Notes: generated from the letters alone by a model not told the origin. 64,000 nt of DNA from Marispirochaeta sp. (GCF_963668165.1 NZ_OY764212.1:1054001-1118000), one strand, 5' to 3'; positions 40,554 through 50,597 are shown, numbered from the stretch's first letter. Numbers and translations: made by a program.

Positions 40554-43442
40554 ATGAGAGCCATGGCTGCACCTAATAAGAAGACGAAGACACCAACACG
40601 AAAGAAGCTTAAAGGATTTCTCGGAAACGCGGTATACCGTCAGGCTGTTCAGCTCATCGATACCGGTATGTACCCTGTTTTCAAAGCGGTGGAACACCGG
40701 ATCGGTCCGGAGTTGTTTACCGCCCTGGAGGGACTTGTACAAGAGAGATCGGGAGAAAAATACCGGGTACAGATTATCCTCCGATCCGATGGATATATTA
40801 CCGACGCTGTATGCAGCTGCGGCAGCGAGCAACCCTGTTTTCACATCGGTTCGGTCCTTATTTCGTACAGCGGGGAGAATGGATCATCCGTTAACAGCGG
40901 GTCCGCCGTAAAACCCGGGAATCGCTCTCCTGTCGACGGGACAGACGCTTCGCACTTTGCAGAGTACCGCATCGTAAGCGATCCCGAAATCAGGATAGAT
41001 TTTGAACCTTCGATACTTGAGGGTGATTCGGTACGGTTCAGGCCGGTTTACCGTTTCTCCGAACCTTCTCCGGATTCCCAGTCCTATCGGGACATATTAA
41101 TCAGAGAAGACAAGGGGAAAAACCGCTATCTGTTGTACTCAGAGTCCCGCAGGATTGTATGGGAGTGCAATCTGCCGGACAGTGCCGCCGCAATGCTGCA
41201 CGTACATTCTGGACTCAAATTGCACGAGATCGATAATCTTCGAACACTTATAGATACTTCCCCACTGGTTGGCATTGATTTTACCGCTAGCGGATATTCA
41301 CTGTCCACGGAAGAAGCAGTACCGTTGCTGGATATAACTGAGTACCGGGAAGGCATATCAATCAAACTTAATTACAAGGTGCAGGAAGAGCTCTTTACTT
41401 TCGATATAAATCGCAGGTTTTACGGGCACCAGAATGCAGAGGGTCAGCTCAAATTGACGTACGTTCTCCCGAAGCAGAGTATCCGGTATTTTAAAAGAGT
41501 CCGCGAGAACCTGGGGGATTCAGTCATAAGGGAAGAGCCATCAGGCTCACGCTACCATCTGACAGCAAAACTATCCGCTGCAGATTTTATCCTGAGCTAT
41601 GGGGCGGAACTTATTGATGCGGGGTTTGAGATCAGAAAGCAGGGGACCCCGCTGCGCAAAGTAAGCTCCGGAAGTTTCGGGTTAAAAATATCCGTGCGTA
41701 ATAACTGGCTGGAGGTGGAAGCAGGAGAATTGACCAGCCGGGGACTTAAATCTTTCGCTTTTGATCCATCCGGCCTGGAGTCGGGAATGGTTCGTTCCGG
41801 GAAAGAGTTTTTTCTAATCGACAAGCGCACCATTGAAAACCTGAAAAAGCTTCTATTGCTGGGAATGGACAAACGCGGAAAGATGGGAATCTCTGTCTAT
41901 AATCCGGTATTCTGGAAGGAGTTCTCCGGGTATATAAGCAATAAGAACTCGACTGATTTTTCCGGTATAAGGGCTGCACTTTCTTCGCTGGAGAATTTTA
42001 CAGGACTCACAGAGTGCAACGAACCCGCGGGATTCAAGGGAAGGCTCCGAAAGTATCAGAAGGCGGGGCTTTCCTGGCTCCTTTTTCTCCGGGATTACCG
42101 CCTGGCCGGTGCATTGTGCGATGACATGGGACTGGGTAAAACCATACAGACCCTGGCCCTGCTTCAGCAGTGCAGGAATGACGGCTTGCTGACACGGGCC
42201 CTCGTGGTTGCGCCGGTGAGCACCCTGCCGAACTGGCAGAGAGAAATTGAACACTTTACCCCGGACCTGTCGGTGTACCGGTATCATGGACAGCAGCGGG
42301 ACGTGGAAAAGCTCAAGGAACATGACATTGCCCTTACCAGTTACGCCACCCTGCGTAACGATATCGACATATTCACGCAGCAGGATATTACCTATCTTAT
42401 TCTCGATGAAGCCCATGCGATCAAGAATGCAACCTCCAGAACCTTCAAGGCTGTAAGAATGCTCTCCGCGCCTCACCGACTGGCCCTGACCGGTACGCCC
42501 CTTGAAAACAGTCTCACTGAACTGTGGGCGCAGTTCGACTTTCTCCTCCCGGGGCTTCTGGGCAGCCGGAACAGTTTTTATGAGCGCTTTGTCAAGGAGA
42601 TCGAGCTGAAGCACTTCCGGGACGAAGGTTCCGCCGCGGACAAAAAAACCGCCCTTCTTCGCTCCATGATCCACCCCTTTATTCTTAGAAGGACAAAACA
42701 GTCGGCCGCACCGGACCTGCCGGAGAAAGAGGAAATCCTTTTGTACGCGGAGATGGAGGAGGACCAGGATAAGTTTTACCATGGTCTGCGGGAGTACTAC
42801 CGCGATAAAATCCATTCCCAGGTGGAACTGGAGGGAATAGGCAAATCAACCGTCACCATCTTTGAGGCGCTCCTGCGTCTCAGGCAGGCTTCGATATTCC
42901 CCGCATTGGTAAGCGAAGAATACCGGAATGTCTCGTCATGCAAGTTTGAGCTGCTGAAAGAAGCCCTTGGAGACATACTTTCTGAAGGACACAAAGCGAT
43001 TGTATTTTCCCAGTTTATCGGAAGCCTTAAACGGATCGAAGAGCACGCGGCCCGACGGAATTACGGGTATGTGTATCTCGACGGTTCGACAAAGGACCGG
43101 GAAGAACGTATCTCGGCATTTCAAAACGACCCCGCTGTACGCCTGTTCCTGCTGAGTTTAAAAGCCGGGGGAGTGGGGATAAACCTGACCGCCGCGGATT
43201 ATGTTATCCTTTTTGACCCCTGGTGGAACCCCGCTGTTGAACGTCAGGCCATAGACCGGGTCCACCGCATCGGCCGGGATTCCAGGGTAATCGCTTACCG
43301 CTACATTGTCAAAGATACAGTGGAAGAGAAGATCCTCACCCTTCAGCAACGAAAGCGCGATCTGGCCGATGAGATAGTCACAGAAGAGAGTTCCTTTGCG
43401 AAATCCCTGAACAGGGAGGACCTGGAGTTCCTGTTTTCTTAG
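40554..43442 (+). CDS. SWIM zinc-finger and SNF2-family DEAD-like ATPase
   Basis: This 962-residue Swi2/Snf2 ATPase has an N-terminal SWIM-type zinc finger at about residues 85-98 (CSCGSEQPCFH) and a long middle domain. The SNF2 ATPase core begins with GALCDDMGLGKT (Walker A near 525), followed by LDEAHAIKN (Walker B near 617) and LTGTPLENSLTELW. A helicase C domain follows with LLSLKAGGVGINLTAADYV and HRIGRDSRV. Bacterial members of this RapA/HepA-like group are thought to remodel nucleoprotein or RNA polymerase complexes. Some occur in defence loci, but this one lies apart from the island further downstream. Confidence 0.92.
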   Translation: MRAMAAPNKKTKTPTRKKLKGFLGNAVYRQAVQLIDTGMYPVFKAVEHRIGPELFTALEGLVQERSGEKYRVQIILRSDGYITDAVCSCGSEQPCFHIGSVLISYSGENGSSVNSGSAVKPGNRSPVDGTDASHFAEYRIVSDPEIRIDFEPSILEGDSVRFRPVYRFSEPSPDSQSYRDILIREDKGKNRYLLYSESRRIVWECNLPDSAAAMLHVHSGLKLHEIDNLRTLIDTSPLVGIDFTASGYSLSTEEAVPLLDITEYREGISIKLNYKVQEELFTFDINRRFYGHQNAEGQLKLTYVLPKQSIRYFKRVRENLGDSVIREEPSGSRYHLTAKLSAADFILSYGAELIDAGFEIRKQGTPLRKVSSGSFGLKISVRNNWLEVEAGELTSRGLKSFAFDPSGLESGMVRSGKEFFLIDKRTIENLKKLLLLGMDKRGKMGISVYNPVFWKEFSGYISNKNSTDFSGIRAALSSLENFTGLTECNEPAGFKGRLRKYQKAGLSWLLFLRDYRLAGALCDDMGLGKTIQTLALLQQCRNDGLLTRALVVAPVSTLPNWQREIEHFTPDLSVYRYHGQQRDVEKLKEHDIALTSYATLRNDIDIFTQQDITYLILDEAHAIKNATSRTFKAVRMLSAPHRLALTGTPLENSLTELWAQFDFLLPGLLGSRNSFYERFVKEIELKHFRDEGSAADKKTALLRSMIHPFILRRTKQSAAPDLPEKEEILLYAEMEEDQDKFYHGLREYYRDKIHSQVELEGIGKSTVTIFEALLRLRQASIFPALVSEEYRNVSSCKFELLKEALGDILSEGHKAIVFSQFIGSLKRIEEHAARRNYGYVYLDGSTKDREERISAFQNDPAVRLFLLSLKAGGVGINLTAADYVILFDPWWNPAVERQAIDRVHRIGRDSRVIAYRYIVKDTVEEKILTLQQRKRDLADEIVTEESSFAKSLNREDLEFLFS

Positions 43443-43458
43443 GTCAAAACATATCTGT

Positions 43459-43665
43459 ATGATGACGGGGATTTTTGAAACCGGTCAGAAGAAAGACAGT
43501 TATTTATGTGCGTCAAAGTTGATTCTTGTTCTGTTAGAGTATCTGCGATTTCTCCGGTATAGAGACGGACTTCACAGGTACGAGGAGGAAATTGATCTTG
43601 AATCAATCTGCATCCCCTGTAAAGACTTTTTTCCATTCTGTGACGACCTGAAGAAAATACCCTGA
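43459..43665 (+). CDS. Small hypothetical protein
   Basis: A 68-residue frame has a plausible but unproven composition: mixed hydrophobic helix near residues 20-30, acidic cluster EEEIDLESI and two Cys in CIPCKDF. No clear ribosome binding site is seen before its ATG pair. It fills part of the gap between the SNF2 gene and the PaaX-like gene. It may be real or random, and no family is recognised. Confidence 0.25.
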   Translation: MMTGIFETGQKKDSYLCASKLILVLLEYLRFLRYRDGLHRYEEEIDLESICIPCKDFFPFCDDLKKIP

Positions 43666-43802
43666 ACAGCAGGCGTATATCGCGATATATTCATCATGCC
43701 GCAATATGCCACCATTTCTTCCTGATAATTTGATATGTCGAGCATACGAACTCCTTTTCAGACTTTATCAAAAATATCATAAACTGTTTCTGTCGCTTTT
43801 TC

Positions 43803-43831
43803 TTGACTATGTGTCACACTTGTTTTACTAT
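43803..43831 (+). promoter_or_regulatory. Candidate promoter of the PaaX-like operon
   Basis: TTGACT (43803-43808), a 17-nt spacer and TACTAT (43826-43831) match sigma70 elements. Initiation near 43838 would give a transcript with almost no leader before the GTG at 43844. TGTGTCACA-like symmetry at 43810-43818 could be an operator. Confidence 0.45.
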
Positions 43832-43843
43832 CGTTATATTACC

Positions 43844-44662
43844 GTGACAGATATACCGGAAAGCGACATTATCAACGGCCTCATCCTCAGTCTCGGACGC
43901 AGCGAATACACTGTCGCTGAGCTGAAAGCCCTCTGCGCACCATTCGGCATCACGGACAGCAGCATCCGCACCTGGCTGTCCCGCAGGGTCCGGCAGGGTT
44001 TTCTCATTGTCCGCAGAGAAGGCAGGAGATCCTTCTACGGCCTCTCCGGCAAAGGCCGGAGGATCAGTTCCAACATCTCTCTGAGCTTCCGCACGCCGGA
44101 CTGGTCCGATTGGGACGGCTCGTGGCGGGGCTTTCTCTTCAGCATTCCGGAGAGCCGTAAAAAAGAGCGCCACCGTATCCGTACCAAGCTCTCCGCCTAC
44201 CGCTTCGTCCCGTGGTACGGCGGCTTCTGGATACGGCCGAAGCACGAGGCAGAACAGATTGACCGGCACTTCTCACCGGAACGGGAAGGCGCCAACGGCA
44301 GACTCATCACCTTCCAGCCGCAGCATGAAATAAGGGCGGAGGAAGTCCGTCAGCTCTGGAGGGTTCCGCAGATCCAGGAGGAATACCTGCATGGCCTGCA
44401 GGTACTCACCACTGAACTGACGAAGCTCTCCGGCTGCTCGCCGGAAGAGGCTCACGTGAAACGCATAGAAGTCGGGAACCGGACCGTTCCCCTGATCTAC
44501 CAGGACCCGCTGCTGCCTCCCCGCTACCTGCCGGAGGACTGGGCGGGAGATACATTCAAGGCTGTCTTTTTCCAGTGGGACAAGGCGGTACGAGATAAAG
44601 CAGCATCATTCTGGAAAAAAATATTTGTTATACGTGATCAAGGAGAGATCAATGAAAGCTGA
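43844..44662 (+). CDS. PaaX-like transcriptional regulator
   Basis: This protein of about 272 residues has an N-terminal winged helix (DIINGLILSLGRSEYTV, then DSSIRTWLSRRVRQGFLIVRREGRRSFYGLSGKG, read in parts). The central and C-terminal domains (WRGFLFSIPESRKKERHRIRTKL, FVPWYGGFWIRP) are typical of PaaX, the repressor of phenylacetate degradation. No paa genes are present, so its ligand is probably different. The start is uncertain. The frame extends back to 43706, but a promoter-like sequence lies in that extension and GTG 43844 begins the conserved part. It overlaps the acetyltransferase gene by 11 nt. Confidence 0.78.
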   Translation: MTDIPESDIINGLILSLGRSEYTVAELKALCAPFGITDSSIRTWLSRRVRQGFLIVRREGRRSFYGLSGKGRRISSNISLSFRTPDWSDWDGSWRGFLFSIPESRKKERHRIRTKLSAYRFVPWYGGFWIRPKHEAEQIDRHFSPEREGANGRLITFQPQHEIRAEEVRQLWRVPQIQEEYLHGLQVLTTELTKLSGCSPEEAHVKRIEVGNRTVPLIYQDPLLPPRYLPEDWAGDTFKAVFFQWDKAVRDKAASFWKKIFVIRDQGEINES

Positions 44663-45455
44663 CTATGAAATAATCGACCTGACCGAGGAACATCTCCCGG
44701 ATTTCTGCGGCTGCCTCACCCCTGACGACGCAGCAATGAAAGAAGCCGGCAGCATCAAAGCGGAGTGGTGCCGCAAAAAAACCGCCAGCGTATTCGGTGC
44801 AAAGCTCGCCCGACTTCCAGGCGGTAAGCTTGCGGGCATGATCCAGTATGTCCGGGCGGACGAATCGCCGGCTGAAGGAAACGACTTCTTTTTCGTGCAC
44901 TGCATCTGGATTCCTCCTGCAAAGCGCAACAGCGCCGGGTCACAGCGGAAAAAGGGAATGGGGAAAGCCCTGCTCAAAGCGGCTGAAGAAGAGGTGAAGG
45001 GAAAAGGAGCAGCAGGGCTCGCCGTCTGGGGAACACCGCTGCCCTTCTTCATGAAAAGCTCGTGGTTCAGAAGGCAGGGCTACCGGGCCGTGGATAGATC
45101 CGGAATGCAGCAGCTCCTGTGGAAACCGTTCATCCCGGATGCCGAGCCGCCCGCGTGGTGCAAAGCGGTTCCGCCGGACCCGGCCGGCTTTTTCCCGGAA
45201 AAAGTGACCGTCACCCGCTTCATCAACGGCATCTGCCCTGCGATGAATGCGATCCACATGCGCTTTCAGCGTGCCGCTGATGAGCTGGGCAACAAAGTAG
45301 AACTGAAAACCATCGACACATCGGACCCGCAGATCCTGCAGCAGTGGGGACAGACCGACGCGGTCTACATAAATGAAAAGGAATTCCCGATGGGGCCTCC
45401 CCCATCGTATAAGAAAATCCTGAAAACCCTGAAGAAGGCGGTGAAGAGACTATGA
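44652..45455 (+). CDS. GNAT-family N-acetyltransferase with C-terminal extension
   Basis: This 267-residue protein has an N-terminal GNAT domain. Its acetyl-CoA loop is the RKKGMGKALLKAAEEEVKGKG segment (Q/RxxGxG/A pattern), preceded by FFFVHCIWIPP. The C-terminal 100 residues (VTRFINGICPAMNAIHMRFQRAADELG then TIDTSDPQILQQWG) form a thioredoxin-like or unknown module seen with some uncharacterised acetyltransferases. ATG 44652 is chosen for AAGGAG immediately upstream. It is translationally coupled to both neighbours (11-nt and 4-nt overlaps), so the three products probably act together. The substrate is unknown. Confidence 0.8.
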   Translation: MKADYEIIDLTEEHLPDFCGCLTPDDAAMKEAGSIKAEWCRKKTASVFGAKLARLPGGKLAGMIQYVRADESPAEGNDFFFVHCIWIPPAKRNSAGSQRKKGMGKALLKAAEEEVKGKGAAGLAVWGTPLPFFMKSSWFRRQGYRAVDRSGMQQLLWKPFIPDAEPPAWCKAVPPDPAGFFPEKVTVTRFINGICPAMNAIHMRFQRAADELGNKVELKTIDTSDPQILQQWGQTDAVYINEKEFPMGPPPSYKKILKTLKKAVKRL

Positions 45456-46453
45456 AAAGCACACAAAACAGCTGGAAAAAGCTGCTGAAAGCAGACCCCG
45501 TCCCGTTTTTGCTCGAAGCTGAACCCTGGACCAGGCTCAACACCCTTACCGGCCTTATAGGCAGGCCGGAGAACGATCCGGAAGTACGCGCGGTACGTGA
45601 AGAGCTGCTTGAACACCCGCTGGTCAGCGATCTCGTCAGCCGGTTGAACATCTGGTTCGACACCAGCGTTACCCGTCACAACGACCCGAAACTTCCCCCG
45701 CATATTCTCAAAGCCCTGGCGGACCTCGGTGTCAGGGCGGAAGATCCGGGCATGCGGGAAATCATCAGCCGTGTCGAAGCCCGCCGCGAAGGTCCGCTCT
45801 TCTCCGTCCGCCAGACCCTGCCGGATAAGAAGAACAGAAAACCCGATCCGCAGGCCGATGAATGGTATGCTCTTCCCTGCGACTCGCCGGAAATCACCTC
45901 AACCCTCCTTCAGCTGGGGCATAAGAGCCCTGCAGTACAGGAGAGCAGCAGCGAAATTATGCGCCTCTGGAATCAGGACGAAGACTGGTTCTGCCACTTC
46001 TTTTTCGTGGAAAGCCAGCACAAAAAGCACAGCATCGGATGCCCGATGGCAGGACTCATGGCCCTCGACCTCTTCTCCCGGCTTCCGGAAAAGCCTGCTT
46101 CCACGATTATCCGAAAAGCCTTTGAACCGCTGGTCTATCACCGGGACCTGGGGAAGAGCCTCTACTACTTTGGCCGTTCAAAGAAGTTCCGGACCTTCAA
46201 GTTCCCTTTCGTGTGGTACAATGCCCTCTATCTGGCCGACGTGCTGACCCGCTTTCGGGAATTCCACGAAACTCCGCTTGTCGAAGAACTGGTCAGGTGG
46301 GTTATGGAAGGACAGAATGAAGACGGCCTCTGGAAGGCAAACAGCGTGTTTCAGATGTACAAGGGTTTCGATTTTGCTCAGAAGCGGGAAGCATCGGGCT
46401 GGATTACCTTTCTCTGCTGCCGGATTCTGAAGCAGCGGTATGGGATCAGCTGA
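45452..46453 (+). CDS. Uncharacterised alpha-alpha toroid (prenyltransferase/terpenoid-cyclase-like) protein
   Basis: This 333-residue protein has no clear function. Its helical repeats with Trp-Leu-N-Glu-Asp-Gly-Leu-Trp features (WVMEGQNEDGLWKANS) and Cys/His-containing CPMAGLMALDLFSRLPE recall the alpha-alpha toroid fold of squalene-cyclase and prenyltransferase relatives. The cyclase DxDD motif is not present. It overlaps the acetyltransferase gene by 4 nt and is the last gene of the PaaX-GNAT operon. It could be a substrate-binding partner or a hydrolase; I would not assign a reaction. Confidence 0.6.
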   Translation: MKSTQNSWKKLLKADPVPFLLEAEPWTRLNTLTGLIGRPENDPEVRAVREELLEHPLVSDLVSRLNIWFDTSVTRHNDPKLPPHILKALADLGVRAEDPGMREIISRVEARREGPLFSVRQTLPDKKNRKPDPQADEWYALPCDSPEITSTLLQLGHKSPAVQESSSEIMRLWNQDEDWFCHFFFVESQHKKHSIGCPMAGLMALDLFSRLPEKPASTIIRKAFEPLVYHRDLGKSLYYFGRSKKFRTFKFPFVWYNALYLADVLTRFREFHETPLVEELVRWVMEGQNEDGLWKANSVFQMYKGFDFAQKREASGWITFLCCRILKQRYGIS

Positions 46454-46501
46454 AAACCTGATACGATCACTGAATTTCTTTTCCCATACATAGAGATTCT
46501 T

Positions 46502-46759
46502 TCAGCGATACATATGCTTTCTCAATCCAGCACATCTAATCATTTCTCCGTTTAACCTAAGCAAAACAATATATTCTATGGTTTCACTTAGGTTAAATTG
46601 GGTATATTTTCCACGTTCAATCGCATTTCCAACGATTTTATCTAAACTTTCATTCAATAATGAGCATAATTGCTTGAAAGCTTCATTTTGACCATTAGTA
46701 ATTAATATTTTCAATTTCTCTTCCTGCTTTTCCGGTTTTGTATCTAGCATTCCCGGCAT
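46502..46759 (-). CDS. Small hypothetical protein
   Basis: An 85-residue frame, rich in Lys, Glu and Asn, with a predicted helical centre (FKQLCSLLNESLDKIVGNAIERG) and a basic end. No family is recognised. ATG 46759 or the in-frame ATG at 46750 could be the start; neither has a good ribosome binding site. AT content is higher than in the genes to the left, as in the following defence island, which suggests a shared foreign origin. Confidence 0.45.
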   Translation of the reverse strand: MPGMLDTKPEKQEEKLKILITNGQNEAFKQLCSLLNESLDKIVGNAIERGKYTQFNLSETIEYIVLLRLNGEMIRCAGLRKHMYR

Positions 46760-46860
46760 ATTTGACGTTTATCTGAAAGGCAAATGTGCCGAAGACCAAA
46801 GAGCGAAATCCCGCAGCGCATAAACCTTGGTATGTGTCGTTACTGTTAGAGAAGAAGCCT

Positions 46861-47286
46861 CTACCTCCAAGAATGATTACACTCCAAACATTTATATTTA
46901 ACCTTATTTATTTCCAAAGGTACACCACCCAACAAGTAAAGCAAAAGAATTAGTAATCTCCTGGGAACAGATATTCTGTCAACATTTTGACTTCCACATT
47001 TTTGACATTTCCTGGGTTTTGCCACCTCAGGTTTTGTTTTCGCATCAATCTCAATTTTTTCAGATGAATCAATAAATGAATAGGCTTCTAAGATTTCAAC
47101 GGCATCGGTGACATCATCCTCTTTTACAAAAAGCTTGAAACGGCCAATTGCTAAATTCAAATATGGTTGTAACCCAACATGACGTTCATTTGGCATGATT
47201 GTGATAATTCCTGATGATTCAAGGAAAGCTTTAGCTGATATAGCATTTCTGTAATCTCGTCCATCGTAAATACACATTGTTTTCAT
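46861..47286 (-). CDS. DUF2007-domain protein with zinc ribbon
   Basis: This 141-residue protein begins with a DUF2007 (putative signal-transducing, PII-like) domain at about residues 1-70: YDGRDYRNAISAKAFLESSGI and YLNLAIGRFKLFVKEDDVTDAVEIL. It ends with a zinc ribbon CQKCGSQN...YKCLECNHSW (two CxxC pairs) separated by a hydrophobic helix, RRLLILLLYLLGGVPL. The function of DUF2007 proteins is not known in detail. It sits at the edge of the defence island. The next 210 nt (47287-47496) show no gene. Confidence 0.75.
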   Translation of the reverse strand: MKTMCIYDGRDYRNAISAKAFLESSGIITIMPNERHVGLQPYLNLAIGRFKLFVKEDDVTDAVEILEAYSFIDSSEKIEIDAKTKPEVAKPRKCQKCGSQNVDRISVPRRLLILLLYLLGGVPLEINKVKYKCLECNHSWR

Positions 47287-47496
47287 CTTTTACCTTAAGC
47301 GTAATGATACACAACAATCCAGGAATATGAGAAGTTGCCGTCGGGAGCTTGCGACCAACAGCAATTTTGATAAAGCCGAAGGCGGAATCTCATATCCCTT
47401 GTTAAAGTCTGTACCGCGCACTCCCAATTACCAGTTTCTTAAAACCCCACTCCCCACCGCCGGAACACACACAGGACGTGCGGAGGTGGTTCTTCA

Positions 47497-50400
47497 TTAT
47501 TTTCCAGCCAAAACATTTTCATAAATTTCTCTGGCAAGAATTGGGAAAACCGTCTTCTGGAATTCAGAATCGTCCATATATCTTGTAACAATTTCGTCAT
47601 TCTCTGCCATGCGCTGCATCATAAGAGATTCAAGAATTTTCCTGATTCCCAATTCAAACTTGTCGAGGTTATTTGCTTTTGCGGTTTGAATGATACGTTC
47701 ATCTTTTGCGGCTTTTTCTGTAATTTGTTCAAAGAACAGTCTGTCTTCTTCGGAAAAATCTGTTCCAAATCGCTCATTGAGTGCTTCAATGATTTCAGAC
47801 AGAGGCTTCTGTTCATCCTCGGCTTTTCCTGTACCTACTGCCGTTGGGCTCTTTACCCCGAATTGTTCACCCGGCTCCATTACAATGGATCCGGACATCA
47901 CTTTCTCAATACGGTAATATTCAAGAACGACCTCTTTTTCAGGATCAGGATTGATCCCGCCTTCTCCAAAATCCAAGTGAGGAATCAGATACCGCCCGAA
48001 ACTGTAGAGCATTTCCAGCTCGGGATCTGAATAGGGGATTATCTGACTGACAAATGAATAAAACCGGGTAAAAGCCGTGAGCCGATCAAAGAAGTGCGAT
48101 TTTCCATCTTCATCCAGGATTTTAAACCGGTCTGCCGCTGGCTGGATCATTTTCTCCATTCGGGCATGATCAGAAGGATTCTGTTTGTATTGCGGTAAAT
48201 AAAACACATGACAAAACCCGACTACTTCGGACCAAAGATAGACCTGCAAGGCATTCAGCTCATGTTTTAATTTTTCAAGATGCGCAGGATCAGAGGGTTC
48301 CTGTAACGTTGTAACATTATAATACGGCTTAAAGGCCATATAAATATCCTCTGCCTGATTCACAAAATCGAGGACAAAGGGAGCCTCTTTTCCAGGACTG
48401 GTTCTGTTGAGCCTTGAGAGAGTCTGAACAGCCTGAACCCCATCCAGGCGTTTATCGACATACATGGCACATAATAACGGTTGATCAAAGCCGGTTTGAT
48501 ATTTATTGGCGACCAACAGCACCTGGTAATCCGACGAATCGAACTTTTCCGGTAACTGTGCCTCAGAAATATTTTTACCGCTTACCACATCAATATTCAT
48601 GGAAGGTTCGGTAAACTCTTTGTCGGTATCCGGATCCCTTACTGTTCCGCTGAAGGCTACCAAAGGCCGGATGTCGGTATAACTGTTTTCCTGTATGTAT
48701 TTCTGAAAGGACAGCATGTATCGGACGGCATGCAGCCTCGATCCGGTAACAACCATGGCTTTTCCCCGGCCGCCCAGTTTGTGTTTTATATGATCACGAA
48801 AATGCTCAACCATAATCTCGGTTTTCTGTTCAATGTTGTGGGGGTGGAGGGCCAGGAACTTACCCAGCTTTTTAGCCGCTTTCTTCCTGGGCATTGCCGG
48901 ATCATCTTCAACGCTTTTTACCAGTTTGTAATAGGTCTTATAGGTGGTGTAGCGTTTCAGCACATCGAGAATAAAACCTTCCTCAATGGCCTGTTTCATG
49001 GAATAGGTATGAAAGGCTTCCGGTTTGCCGCTCGTGCCTTTTCTTCCAAAGAGTTCCAGGGTTTTGCCCTTGGGTGTCGCGGTAAAGGCAAAGAAGCTGA
49101 GGTTCTTTTGCTTGCCCCTGGACTCCATTACTTTGTTCAAACCGTCTTCCCAGTCCAGTTCACTCTCTTCGACGCCCTGTTCCGTGCCGGCTCCGAGAAT
49201 TCGCTTTAATTCCCGTGCGGTTTCACCGGATTGGCTGGAATGTGCTTCATCAACAATAACGGCGTATTTTCTGGATGCAATGGCATCCTGCCATTCCCGG
49301 GCCCTGGTAGTCGCCGCTTCATCGGGATTATCCGGATTATCCGCTCCGGCAATATGGAGCAGTCCTTTGAGAATAAAGGGAAACTTCTGCAGGGTTGTTA
49401 TGACTATCTTGGTGCCGTCGATGAGGGCTTCCGCCAGCTGTTTTGAGTTTTCATCAATTGCCTTGACCACACCTTGAGCATGTTCAATCTGGTAGATGGC
49501 GTCCTGAAGCTGCTTGTCCAGCACCCGCCTGTCGGTGATGACAATCACACAATCGAACATTTTGTTATCGGAAGCATCATGAAGGCTGGAAAGCCTATGG
49601 GACAACCAGGAAATGCTGTTTGTTTTTCCGCTCCCGGCGGAATGCTGGATAAGATAGTTATTTCCCGTGCCTTCAAGTTTAGAGGTGCTTACAAGGTTCC
49701 GAACGCTGTCCAATTGGTGATAACGGGGGAAAATCATGGTCTCCTTTGTCCGTTTCTTCCTGCCGTCAGCGCCGTCATCAATTGTTTCTTCCACGGTTTC
49801 CAGAAAAATGAAACTTGAGACGATGTCAAGAAAGCTGTCCCTTTCAAGGACCTCTTCCCAAAAGTATCCCGTCCGATGACCCGACGGGTGAGCGGGATTC
49901 CCCTTTCCGCATTCAATTTCCCCGGGAGCACTTCCCCGGTTAAAGGGTAAAAAGTAGGTTTTCTGTCTGTAAAGTTTGGTGGTCATGTAGGCTTCGTCGG
50001 GATCAATGGCAAAGTGTACAAGGGCTCCTTTTTTGAACTGAAACAGAGGCGCATTGGGGTCCCTGTCGTTTTTGTATTGGGCTATGGCGTGTTTCCAGGT
50101 TTGACCTGTTGAAGGGTTTTTCAGCTCTATGCTTACTAAAGGAATGCCGTTCAGGGACAGCACCATGTCCATGGTGCTTCCATCCTTGGGATGGCAAGGA
50201 ACCTGCCGTGTTACATGAAGACAATTCTTGTCATAGAGCTCCCGGGTTTCCGGTACCAGTGAATGGGCGGGCTTATAATAGGCCAGCTTGAAGACTTTGC
50301 CATAAAACTTGAAGCCATGGCGAATGATGTAAAGGGTTCCTTTGGAAATCCGTTCCTTGACCAGGGTATCGATTATTTTTACTTCGAGCTCTGAACCATG

Positions 50401-50577
50401 GAGTTTCTCCATTTGCTGCCACAGGTCGCCTTGCGTAACTTTGATAAACGCGATCACATACCCGGAGAATAGGGCTTTCTGCTTGTCCCATAATTGATTG
50501 CTCCCGGTCGCCCAGTCTCGGTCTGTTAATACTTCCTGGATATAGGCTTCAAAGGCTTTTTCGCTTGTCGCTTTCAT
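47497..50577 (-). CDS. hsdR: Type I restriction enzyme, R (endonuclease/translocase) subunit
   Basis: This 1026-residue HsdR cuts and translocates unmodified DNA as part of the HsdR2M2S complex. The N-terminal PD-(D/E)xK nuclease shows LVSIELKNPSTGQTW near residue 150. The SF2 motor shows HSAGSGKT (Walker A, near 314), VDEAHSSQSGE (near 440) and FAFTATPKGKT. The LLVANKYQTGFDQPLL motif is followed by a C-terminal helical HsdM-binding part. It is the last gene of the hsd operon. Two extra genes separate it from hsdS. All motor motifs are intact. Confidence 0.96.
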   Translation of the reverse strand: MKATSEKAFEAYIQEVLTDRDWATGSNQLWDKQKALFSGYVIAFIKVTQGDLWQQMEKLHGSELEVKIIDTLVKERISKGTLYIIRHGFKFYGKVFKLAYYKPAHSLVPETRELYDKNCLHVTRQVPCHPKDGSTMDMVLSLNGIPLVSIELKNPSTGQTWKHAIAQYKNDRDPNAPLFQFKKGALVHFAIDPDEAYMTTKLYRQKTYFLPFNRGSAPGEIECGKGNPAHPSGHRTGYFWEEVLERDSFLDIVSSFIFLETVEETIDDGADGRKKRTKETMIFPRYHQLDSVRNLVSTSKLEGTGNNYLIQHSAGSGKTNSISWLSHRLSSLHDASDNKMFDCVIVITDRRVLDKQLQDAIYQIEHAQGVVKAIDENSKQLAEALIDGTKIVITTLQKFPFILKGLLHIAGADNPDNPDEAATTRAREWQDAIASRKYAVIVDEAHSSQSGETARELKRILGAGTEQGVEESELDWEDGLNKVMESRGKQKNLSFFAFTATPKGKTLELFGRKGTSGKPEAFHTYSMKQAIEEGFILDVLKRYTTYKTYYKLVKSVEDDPAMPRKKAAKKLGKFLALHPHNIEQKTEIMVEHFRDHIKHKLGGRGKAMVVTGSRLHAVRYMLSFQKYIQENSYTDIRPLVAFSGTVRDPDTDKEFTEPSMNIDVVSGKNISEAQLPEKFDSSDYQVLLVANKYQTGFDQPLLCAMYVDKRLDGVQAVQTLSRLNRTSPGKEAPFVLDFVNQAEDIYMAFKPYYNVTTLQEPSDPAHLEKLKHELNALQVYLWSEVVGFCHVFYLPQYKQNPSDHARMEKMIQPAADRFKILDEDGKSHFFDRLTAFTRFYSFVSQIIPYSDPELEMLYSFGRYLIPHLDFGEGGINPDPEKEVVLEYYRIEKVMSGSIVMEPGEQFGVKSPTAVGTGKAEDEQKPLSEIIEALNERFGTDFSEEDRLFFEQITEKAAKDERIIQTAKANNLDKFELGIRKILESLMMQRMAENDEIVTRYMDDSEFQKTVFPILAREIYENVLAGK

Positions 50578-50597
50578 TTTTAACTCCGATTTTTATT

